Assembly (NCBI GenBank): GCA_022495995.1
Contig: JAFEMH010001487.1
Location: 372,001-436,000 of the forward strand
Length of the DNA stretch: 64,000 nt
Reading direction: 5' to 3'
DNA from: Adenophora triphylla var. japonica
Taxonomy: Eukaryota > Streptophyta > Magnoliopsida > Asterales > Campanulaceae
Under the pieces are notes generated by a model, which was not told where the DNA came from, ran no database searches, and saw nothing but the letters and a program-made list of their open reading frames with translations. The stretch's first letter is position 1. The number at the start of each line of letters is the position of its first letter. Made by a program: the position numbers and the translations under genes. This document shows, in pieces, positions 43,721 through 53,224 of the stretch.

Positions 43721-45363
43721 AAGTCACCTAATCAACGTTTGTCATTCAAACCAAGATTAAGCTTGTCATTCAAGCCCCCATTTCAAAAGACACACACACA
43801 CACACGATTTTGAGAAAGGTAGAAAGACTCGTCATGCGAGGCGTTTCGGGCGATCTCGTAATACTCTACCCGAAACGTAACTTGACCTCCGAACCTAACA
43901 ATCTCTGGTACAAAAAGCTTTTTACTCGTTTTTGCTGCCAATAAAAATGATCCCCGTTTTCAAAGCCTTTTCCTAAGTTTTTGCTACCAATAAAAATGAC
44001 ACCTTTTCACAATAGCCGTTTCTCAACGTTTGGGCTCAAAATACAAAAACCGCGTGGCGACTCCTCATTTTTCCTTCCCATGAAGCGAGGTCTCAGACAC
44101 CAACCCCTCCCGCGAAAGACAACCGCCTTTCGCATCGCGCGAAATCCGGGTAATTTCACCTGTTTATAACAGTTTTATATACAAAAATCCCCAAAAGAAT
44201 ACCATCAACCACAACCCCCAACTCCCAAACCATAACATACCCTGACAATCCAAAAGATGTCCCAACTTCTCCCCGTCCTCATCGGTCCGGTCCTCCTGTC
44301 TCAGCGGGATCTAAAACAATAAAGGGAGAAGGGGTGAGAATAAATCTCAAAAAGTTATTATGTATGCAACAATATGTCATATAATATGTAACACGTAATC
44401 AGTTTCCTCATAACCACATTGGGAAAATAGTAAACACTTTACGTTACCTTTCCTACCTGAATAATCAGTTATATAAAACATATAAGCTTCCCGGCTATCT
44501 GTAAGGTGGTTGGCATGATACAGAAGTGGCCAACTATAATGTAATAACTCCCATCTATCTTTAAGGCTTTTGGCACGATACAGTCCCACATTAAGTGGCC
44601 AATCCCACATCAAGTGGCCAATCCCACATCTGTAACCACAGACGTGCCATGTCACAATACAATGTAACATTCTCAGCTATCTGTAAGGCTTCTGGCACGA
44701 TACAGCAGTGGCTAATCCCACGTCTGTGGCCAACAGACGGGCCAAGTCATAGGTATAATACAATTCAATCACTTATAGAACAAATCTATACTTGATTGTA
44801 TTCCACTATACCCATAACAACAGTTCATATAACCATATTCAAGTACATAAATAGTTACTTGACAATACATCCACACCTTGGAATATCAATATATAATATG
44901 TTAATATTAATCATGTCAAACCATTTCCACAGTGCAACTTACCTTGTAAACACTGTTGAATAATGCCAAACCAATAACATGGTATAATACTCATGATCAA
45001 CCCAATAAAATAGTGCAACACGAATTTAAACACAATGTGCACAACTAACCATGAATATGAAATCACATATGGGCACAATGTATATCAAGTAAGCCCTACA
45101 TATTCATGTCGTACTATTACACACCTTCTATAAAGGTTCCATAACCATTTACCAAGTTTTATCAACTTTGGTTAAGTTGCACAATTGCCTTTCAACCATT
45201 TTCAGGACAATATTTAAAGCCCTTCCCAATATCAATTTGGACCATTTAAGACTTCATTATATAGTACTAAAGTTGTACTAGAGTTATAGTCACAAAGGGA
45301 CTAAATCCAAGCTAAGCTACTTAGGTTCACAAGCTTACAAAATCAATACCAAAACCATGTCAT

Positions 45364-45523
45364 GGGCACGAGTCGTGCTAATGGGCACGACTCGTGCCCA
45401 ACCCCCGCACGGCTGTCTCAATTTTCACGACTACCCTTCACGACTGTAACCCACTGGTCACGAGTGTCGCACGACTGGATTCAACCTGGTCACGACTCGT
45501 GCTAACGGGCATGAGTCGTGCCC
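45364..45523 (+). promoter_or_regulatory. gggcacgactcgtgccc palindrome cluster of LTR B
   Basis: Copies: 45364-45378 (gggcacgagtcgtgc), 45383-45399 (gggcacgactcgtgccc, 8-bp arms), about 45490-45502 (tcacgactcgtgc) and 45507-45523 (gggcatgagtcgtgccc). Between them lie weaker cacgactg-type units. In LTR B's own coordinates the block spans about 1487-1646. Confidence 0.7.
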
Positions 45524-45715
45524 AACACCAGTTCCACTGTTTCTTGCTGGACAATATCAGTAACAGCAGAACAACAATAAGTCTCATTTCAGCTACAACA
45601 AAGAGCCATAAATTACTCCCCACATCAGTATATTGAGTTCTAAACCATACATACTCCCTCCAACCCAAACAACAACACTATATCACCTTCCAAGTGAAAC
45701 CAAACCATATATCAA

Positions 45716-48358
45716 TGTAACGACCCCAACCCTAGGCACTAATTTTAAATATTATATTATATGCTTTTAATAATTATGTTAGCTTTATGTGTTCAATTAT
45801 GCCTTTAGAATTCTTAAATTAAGATAAATTGGGTGAGAAGTGAAATTGGAACCTCTTGAGAATTTATTGGTTATTAAATAAAGAAACTTGGGGAAATAAT
45901 AAAAATGGAAATTGGACAAATGGTAAGAAAAGGTTAAATTGTGTAGAATAAATAATGAAAATAAAAAGGGGTTTAATTTAAAATTGTGGAAAGCCTTAGT
46001 TAGAGGGGGGCCATTTCTACTTCCTCCTAACTTTCCCCCAAGTGTTCCCCTCTCCTCTCCCCCATACTCCCTCCATCCGGCCCCCCCCTTCTTCATCCTC
46101 CTCACTCCCCTTCTTCCTCCTTCATTCATTCATCCCATATTTTCCTAGAGAAACATTAGAAAACTCCATGGAAGCTACTTCATCCAAGCTTTGAAGCCAA
46201 ACCATTTCCTCCACCAAATTCAAGTCAAGAGCATTTTTGGGTTTGGATCATCTAGAGGATCAAGTCAAGCTAAGAAGATCAACATTTTATTCTAAAAACC
46301 TAAAGTGAGTTATTATAACTTCCCTTCTTTGTATGCTCATGAATGATTTGATGTTGTTATTGTTATTGAAGTGATTGTTTAATGCCTTAGAAATCTTCTT
46401 GGAAGTTGAGGAATTGATTTATCTTATGGAAGGATGTTATTGTTGATCAAGAGTGTAAGAACATAGGTTGATTCGGGATTAAAAAGGGTTAAGCTCGAAA
46501 TTGGTAAAGGAAGTGGGTTGAGATTAATGTTCATGAAAGATGATCTAGAGGGTTTGAAGTGGGTGGAAATTGTAGTGATAAATAATCTAGAGTTACATTA
46601 TTTTGAGTTTACATGATTATGTTGAACTTGGTAAAGCTAGGGTTTCCTCTTGGTGTTCTTAAGATTAGGGTGGATGAAAAGAAAAGGAATTGAAGTTAAG
46701 AAGAAAGAGTTAGAAATTAATTTGAGCTGGAAATCGCCTTGGGCGGTCGCCCATGGGGCTTGGGCGGCCGCCCATCACACCGTAACTCACCATTTGCTTG
46801 AAAACCCTCTTGGGCGGTCGCCCAAGAGGTTTGGGCGTCGCCCAAGACCCCGAAACCCGAATTCAAATCGAACCAATTTGTGTAGTAACCTTGTTTGGTC
46901 CCTTATAGATTGTGACTCCCACTTAGTAATTTGAGCTTGAACCTTCATAGAGGCCTTGTCTTATTGTATAATGAAAATGTAGGAATGGTTTACGATACAT
47001 AGTGGCCTTACTTACTCCATATCTTTGGTGAGTAGTTGCAATAGAGTAGAAGCTATAGGTTTCACTATTGAGCTAATTGGTAATGGGTATGTATCACCTT
47101 GTGGCATTAGATTCAAGTTGTGGAATTATTGATTATATGGGTACCTTAATATCCTAAGTATGGACTAATTGGCAAGTGTTATGTGGCATCCCAAAGTGTG
47201 GATTATGTGTTATATAGTGGTGTTATATTCCAATGGTGGATTATATGGCATGTTGATTTTATGGTATTCCGGTGTGGATTATTTGGCAAGTTATTGCATT
47301 GTTATTCCAAGTATGGATATGTTTACTATGTGGTTGTATGGTTATCCCAATTGTGGATTTATTTGTTATCATTCATATTTATTGATGACACTATGCATAG
47401 TGTATTAAATGGTTGTTGCACTATAGTATTGATTTGCATGAGTATACATTACCATGTCGTTATATGATTATCCCTTTTTGTGGATTATAATTCAAGTATC
47501 TATTATGTGCTTGAATGTGTTTATGTTCGGGTGGGTATGATGAAAGTCAATCAATTATTGATTTGTTCTATAAGTGATTGAAGGTTCATCATACCGGTGA
47601 CCCTCCCTCCTCTCGGCCACGGAGTGGGGCTGTGCTAACGACTGTATTGAGCATGAAGAAGCCTTTACAGACCTGTTGCGATTGTTGTACGGAGGGACGA
47701 TATTATTATTTTGGATACTCTATTATAGGTATCTTTTCTTATATGGATCTCTGGGGTATGAGTCCTATAAGAGGTGAATGTCTTTGAGGCAATTCACCAA
47801 AGAGTGGAGGTTTACTCCCACGTTGTACGACTTATTGTTCAGACGGGAAAAGGTAAAATGAGGTAACGTAATGTGTTTACCGCTTCCATAATGTGTTATG
47901 TGCTACCATGCTATGTGTTGCACTTTGTTGGCATCTTGCTGCATTCATAATAGCTCATTGAGATTTATTCTCACCCCTCTCCCTTTACTGTTTTAGATTT
48001 CGAGACAGGTGGTCCGACCAAGTAAGGGCGGAAAGGAGTGTAGAAGTGGTATTTTGGGTATTGTCGGGTTATGTGTAGGTTGGTGTAGAAAGTGATTGTT
48101 GGCACAATTATTTTAAAGGGTTTGTATTCATAAACTGTAATTCTATATTATATTCGATATCTTTTTGTAACTAAAACCGTTTATTACTTTTAAGGTTAGT
48201 CAACTCTTCCTCCAATGTGGAAAGGAGTAGAGTTATTTATAAATGGTTGTGTTTCTGTTTGGAAGTTAAATCAAAGTTTTTAAAGTTTAGGAGATTTGGC
48301 TTAGTTTGAGGACGCTTCAGCTCGGGACACGTGTAGGTCCCGGGTTGGGGTCCTCACA
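45716..48358 (-). mobile_element. Solo LTR C (2643 bp, reverse orientation), target duplication ATCAA
   Basis: atcaa at 45711-45715 and 48359-48363. Read on the minus strand the LTR starts TGTGAGGACCCCAACCCGGG and ends agggttggggtcgttACA. It is related to LTR B, into which it has inserted in the opposite orientation, so parts of B and C form long inverted repeats (44258-44340 versus about 47950-48050). The middle has decayed repeats (gtggattatatggca types, 47190-47350). No coding sequence; small open frames here are chance. Confidence 0.92.
46741..46843 (-). promoter_or_regulatory. gggcgaccgccc palindrome cluster of LTR C
   Basis: On the plus strand: gggcggtcgccc at 46741-46752 and 46812-46823, gggcggccgccc (perfect palindrome) at 46762-46773, gggcgtcgccc at 46833-46843. 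On the element's sense strand the first reads gggcgaccgccc, identical to the motif in the unrelated copia LTR at 33724. In LTR C coordinates the block spans about 1516-1618, the same offset as the different palindromes of LTR B. Confidence 0.7.
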
Positions 48359-49130
48359 ATCAACCTTTTTCTCTACTCATTTCCAAACCAATTATTCCCT
48401 TCATTTCAAGGCCACATAAAATATCCAAACATACCAGACTCAGTTATAACATCATAATACACCATCTAGCTTGGTATGAACAATTATAGAAATAAAACAT
48501 AATAACTTACCAAAATTTATCGAAATAAAAAGAAGATTTGATCGGCTATACTTGTTCTAATCAACTCCTTGATCACAAATATGAAGTCGGAATTGGAAAC
48601 GGATCAACAGTTGAATTTCTAGGATTTTCTGAAGATAACCCTAGGTTTATGGGATGAAACGTAGGGGAGAAGAGACTGAGTAAGAACAATGAAGTTTCTG
48701 GGTGATGTTTTGATATTTATATAAAATATCTACACTTTAGCTCCTTCTAAAATCCAATAACTACAAACAACCACCTTATACTTTATATTTACAATCAAGC
48801 TCCTCGACAACTTTTTATAACATTTCATTTAAATTTTCAAATGTTATAACTTTAACACATAATTCTCATTTGGTCCAATTAGACATTATATAATTAAATT
48901 TACTTTATTCCCAACCTAAATCACATAAGTTGGCCAAAAATATAAAAATAACCACATAACAGTGCAATGATAAAATAATGTCTACCATGAGATGCAATGC
49001 ACCCCACCCCCACGTGCTCCACGTGTGCCCAAAATGGTGCCTAAGTTTAGGGTCGTGACACCTCCTCCCGACTACGAGCATAAATTACGAGATGTCGGGG
49101 CCCGCGCAGCCGGATCCGGGTAATTTCAGT

Positions 49131-49148
49131 TGGCGACTCTGATCTGGA
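49131..49148 (+). promoter_or_regulatory. tRNA-Arg-type primer-binding site
   Basis: tggcgactctgatctgga begins two bases after the LTR end. Its first nine bases are complementary to the 3' end of a plant arginine tRNA (…GAGUCGCCA), the primer reported for Ogre elements; the second half has diverged. Confidence 0.6.
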
Positions 49149-50400
49149 CGTTTTGTTTTAAAAACTTTTTAAACAAAAAAAAAGATATTTAAAACAATTA
49201 TGAGGGTCAAACTTTCATTTTACCCCTTTCTTTAACTATTGTGTGTGTATGTGCTTTACTTTTTATTTACAAAAAAAATACACAAAAAAAAAATGCATCA
49301 TAATACATCTGTGTACATACTCTTAAAAATTCTGCAAAAATTTATTTTACTCAGAAAAAGAATTTTAGTGATCGCACACTACGCGCACTCTTATCCTGTA
49401 CACTGCACACTACAACCCCAAACCCGGAGTGGTCTCAGTTGCATTTCGATTGGTCTTCCTGACACCTTTCGGACACGCACGGGATCATTCCAAACATCCC
49501 ATCCTAGCCAGTGTCAACCATGCACGCTTGCATCACTCTCTGTCCAGACTCGGTTGGTTTTTATCCAGTCCGTGTCATAAAGCCTGGATACATATCCCAT
49601 GCCGACCATTTTCTGAGTCAAAGCTCGGAACTCAAGATCCCTTGCGCAAGCAAAGTGATGAAAGGTCATGCTAAAATCTTGACCTGATCTTGATTTCCAA
49701 AGCTACACCTAGACAATGCTTCGTCCTGGATATACATTCACGCCCACATGACACCATGTCGTCAAGCCTTTGATACGTCATGCCATGACTATATGACCTA
49801 GACAAAACCTAACGTCACAGATCCCTTGCGTAAGCAAGTTAAAGAAAGGGCATGCCGAACTCTCGACTCAATCTTGACTCAGGTGCCGGCTAGGCTCACT
49901 ATTCACATGGCTGATGCATTAAAACAAACATGACAGGCTCGGTCCTTAGGTTCAATTTTTCTTTTTAGCCGGTGGAAATTGCTTGCCCTATAGGACCCTC
50001 GCCCGGGGCTGTCCACCACGGGATGTCGAAATACATGTGCAAAACGAGGGGCTTATAGTCGCACTGATGGTCTCCACTGACCCAGGATGTAGCATAGTTG
50101 CGAAAAAGAAGAGCAATCTTTTCCAACCAACTTAGGATTATGAGAAAACATGTTTTAAGTAAATTAAAACAACAAAAAAAAACATAAAAAATAAATAAAA
50201 AAAAGAAGAGGAAACTGCATGTCACATGAGCTTTCCCCCTTTATCCAAAAAAAGGCCTTCCCAAGTCTAAACATTACCCGTCACCCAACATTGCAAACCG
50301 AGAATGGTTGAGAGTACCCGGGAGCCATCTTTTCAGTGTTGAAGTCGCAAGATCCGACAACCTTTCCGATTCAGCGGTCCGAACAGTCCGCTACTCCCCC

Positions 50401-50550
50401 ATGGCAGGATCGACAGATTACAGTGAGAGAAACGAAACCCCGCCACTAAGAAACTTCCAAACAATGGAAGAAGTTTGGCAAGCTTTTAAGGCTCTCGAGA
50501 AACGACAAATAGAGCAGCAAGCCTGGATCGCAGACACCATCCGTTCATAA
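50401..50550 (+). CDS. Small open frame (49 aa) at the position of the Tat ORF/gag start
   Basis: Translates MAGSTDYSERNETPPLRNFQ then TMEEVWQAFKALEKRQIEQQ and ends with TIRS and TAA. Glutamate/lysine/glutamine-rich and predicted helical. The frame is open upstream to 50308. I do not recognise a family; by position it could be the N-terminus of the element's first ORF cut short by an internal deletion. It may not be expressed. Confidence 0.3.
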   Translation: MAGSTDYSERNETPPLRNFQTMEEVWQAFKALEKRQIEQQAWIADTIRS

Positions 50551-51489
50551 ACACATACAAATCCACAAACCTAGTCTCACCAATGACCTCTCCTATACAC
50601 AAGCCTTTTTTCACGCCTGATCCAACTCGATCCTTGATACCAGTTGACTTTCTCCTCATGATTAATCAAGTACATCAAGTTTAATTATTGAATAACCCGA
50701 ACATCAAAAAAGGGTTTTAAGCAAACATGTGATCATTATGAACAAATCAAGTTTTCAGATGTCTCGACAAGTCTTCTTTTTCTACAAAATAGGAAAAATA
50801 GAGCTAAACATCGATTTTACGTCGTGAGGGCTTCCATACACTTTTACAAGCTTTGCAGTTCTCATACTCTCTCAAAAGAGTCAAACCCAAAAGCATGTTT
50901 TTTGTGCCTACATCAAATAAGGCATTTCACACAAAAAGAGACCAGTTCCCACCTTTTCAAAAAATAATATATATGCCCTTGCGAGTGTACATTACAAGTC
51001 ATTTCTTTCACATTTTTGGTTGACTGATTGATTCAAAAAAAATATAAAGGTGATGAAGAACATACCCAGCTTGATTGAAAACCCCAAACAGGGCAGTCTA
51101 GGCAAAAATCAGGGTTGCACCATCCTACCCCTTTTCCATCTCCCCTTCTCTCACAAAAGAAGGTCGAACTACGGAGACCTGAGTCCCTCAGTTCAGGGGA
51201 AACATAGGCAGCCTTCATTGGTTCGGTCTAAAGCATACACAAAAATCCAAAAATTGGACGCCATCAAGGCTCAGACAAGAAGCAAGCAAGAGATTTTGCG
51301 TCTCAACAAAGCTTTAAAAGTAAATCACAAATCATCACAGTTAAAACACTTCTTAATGAGTTCAAGCACGGTCTACTCTCAAACTCACAACATGCTAAAA
51401 GACAACTTAAAACATTTAACAATTAATGTGTCTGCAAATGACAATGAATGGATACTTGGAGTTTCAGAAGGTCATTTTGTGTCACTCGC

Positions 51490-52600
51490 GCTTGTCCCTT
51501 CTCAATTCTTCCCTCGTCCCCAACGAGTCTTCTTTTGTTCCACGTGAACTACTTCTATCTCCCTCCTTCCCAGATCAGGAGTCCTTCCAGTTGTGTCAAG
51601 CAATCCAGTCGCTCTCAGAGCATCGTTCGCCTGTGCCTCGGCTCGGATCTCCTCCCGACGAGTCTGCAAAAGGGGACCTCTCACCGTCAATCGGTCAACT
51701 CTAGTCTCATAGTCAACTAAAGCATCTCCCGTGACACCCTGAGGGTTAACCCAAGCTTCTGCAATCCTAAGGTCGCACCTGAAATGGTAACCTTGCCCTG
51801 AAATCACCTCGCGCCTGCTCCCCAGAATCGGCTGAGCCAGTCCAAGTACTTAGTAGTCAGGACAACACTCTCCCTAAGAGGTACCCCAAGAGGAAAAGCA
51901 GCAAACTTCCAGATCTCCAGAAAGAGAAGGAAAGCGGATAGGTCCGCCATGGAGAAAGGAGCTACCATTATAGTAGCAATCTCACTCCAGCCCAGTAAAG
52001 GCTCCTGCCTCATCCTAAACTGTTGAGAAACAAGCGACGGGATGTAGAAGGAAGACCAAGATAACCCCGAAACCCTGACAACATAGGAACCTTCCTGAAA
52101 GGCCCTCCTAGTCTCAATTCCCCAATGAGGAACCCACCAGAGGATCTGATGCGTGCCAAGTCGAGCCATCCACCTCTCCCAAGCGGACTGATCCATATCC
52201 AAGACAAGAGGTCGTTGAGCAAACATCCACAGACTAAAAGATGTCAGAAGCACAGGCATTTCTTGAAGCCTCTCTTGCAACCACAAAGTGACCAAAGCAG
52301 GGGCTTCACCCACGCATGAACCGGTCCCCTATCGCCAAGCGATCTATGTCGTGGAAAGTCTCCCCCGAAACTAAGGGAACGATGTCCTCACCGGCTCTGC
52401 AATGGTCTACCACATCCAACATCCAACAAAGCACTGTGACGCATCCCAAGGAAGCTGACCATGAAAAAGTGGCTATCACGCACAAAACAAACACGTCCCA
52501 GGAGGAATCACTCTCGCCGTCGCTCATGAAACTGTCAAAATTGTTTCAGCCCCCAACTGCTCATAAAACCTGCCAAAGCTGCCTCAGCCTCCACTAACCA
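51490..52600 (-). pseudogene. Antisense ORF of the Tat element (DUF7745-like), frameshifted
   Basis: Minus-strand pieces in order: GETFHDIDRLAIGDRFMRG (frame 52527-52306), then in another frame LVTLWLQERLQEMPVLLTSF, ILWWVPHWGIE, GLSWSSFYIPSLVSQQFRMR and LTTKYLDWLSRF (52313-51804), then AEAWVNPQGVTGDALVDYET with a basic coiled tail to about 51502. The motif order (F..L....G.F.G / W....WM/HW / G....YAP..V.RQF / YL.W) resembles the extra ORF found in many Tat elements. Extra, sometimes antisense, ORFs are known for this lineage. Function is unknown. Two frame changes make this copy inactive. Confidence 0.55.
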
Positions 52601-52795
52601 AAAATGCATTCCCAGCTCATGCGACATGCACAAAAAATAAAATAAGCTAGCAACAATTCCTAGGTCGGTCACTGGAATCACAAATACGTCATTACATCTC
52701 AAATAAAATACTTTGCTATGTCAAATACAAGTGTTTTATTACAGATACAAACTGTCTGTTGCTCTACAAATACAATATAAAAAAAAGAAACAAAC

Positions 52796-53198
52796 AAAAG
52801 GAGCCCTACTTTGACTCATCATCATCAGCCTCGTCAAATGAGAACTTCGGCATCTCAGAAAACCCAGCGGTCACCTCCTCGTCTTCGGAATACTCGACCC
52901 CCTCCTCAATCGAATGCTCAAAGTATTCCGAAGGGTCAAACCTGGTAAAAGGATCAAAGAAGGGATGCAAGGACGAACCCTCACCCTGCGCACCTGATGA
53001 AGGGAAGAACTAATAAAGGCTCTGCGGCCTCTGGGCCCCCGAAGACGTCCCCGAATCAAAGTTGTGCCGCTCCCAAACTGGCACCTCAGGCTGTGGCTCT
53101 GGCTCAGCCCTCGAAGAAGGAATATCTACAAACCTCCTCGAAGGCATTGGCTCAAACGCCGCCGTGCTTCGCAAAGATCCGCAGGACAGCTTCCCCAA
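52796..53198 (-). pseudogene. Acidic-tailed ORF remnant, one nonsense codon
   Basis: From 53198 the minus strand reads MGKLSCGSLRSTAAFEPMPS ... RPQSLY, a TAG at 53010, then in the same frame FFPSSGAQGEGSSL, FDPSEYFEHSIEEGVEYSED and ends EMPKFSFDEADDDESK plus a stop near 52799. Proline-rich then strongly acidic. Not recognised; possibly the start or a partner of the antisense ORF that follows downstream. Confidence 0.35.
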
Positions 53199-53224
53199 TA
53201 GCTACTTCGTAAAAGCCCTCAATG

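Larger units (their letters stand above)
42043..44158 (+). mobile_element. Solo LTR A2 (Tat/Ogre type, 2116 bp), target duplication CCTGT
   Basis: cctgt at 42038-42042 and 44159-44163 flank TGTAAGTACCCAAATCCGG ... aaatccgggtaattTCA. The ends match those of A1. It carries two palindromes and a TATA box, two satellite blocks (43010-43240 and 43531-43720), and near the end gtttgggctcaaaatac and ccgcgtggcgactcc. There is no internal region, so it is a solo LTR. Confidence 0.93.
41757..49060 (+). mobile_element. Solo LTR B, 5-bp target duplication CCTCC, carrying two nested solo LTRs
   Basis: cctcc at 41752-41756 and 49061-49065 flank TGTGAGGGCTCTCCCCA ... tttagggtcgtgACA. After subtracting the nested LTRs A2 and C with their duplications, about 2,535 bp remain. 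The retained pieces are 41757-42042, 44164-45715 and 48364-49060. It is homologous to LTR C: gggtgagaataaatctca (about 44332) and the gtcctcctgtctc region match C in reverse complement, as do the termini. There is no interior, so it is a recombination-derived solo LTR. 44470-44770 holds a repeated tctgtaaggcttctggca unit. Confidence 0.9.
40437..49128 (+). mobile_element. Tat/Ogre 5' LTR (A1), split by a nested solo LTR
   Basis: The LTR's own sequence is 40437-41756 plus 49066-49128 (about 1.38 kb). It starts TGTAAGTAGCCCAATCTGG and ends gatccgggtaattTCA, the same kind of ends as solo LTR A2. It is followed by a tRNA-Arg-type primer site, so it is the 5' LTR of an element continuing to the right. 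It contains palindromes, a TATA box, a long tandem-repeat region (about 41038-41310) and the conserved gggctatatcaaaa then ggcgtgacgact block near its end. Confidence 0.82.
49129..53224 (+). mobile_element. Shortened interior of the A1 Tat/Ogre element
   Basis: The order after the LTR is a primer site, leader (49150-50300), a short open frame (50401-50550), non-coding sequence similar to 310-560 at the left edge of the window, then antisense ORF remnants (52600 to 51490, and 53198 to 52796). There is no gag-pol core, so this copy lost several kilobases or belongs to a non-autonomous derivative. At about 53225 it meets the reverse-strand Tat pol. No 3' LTR is seen. Confidence 0.6.
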
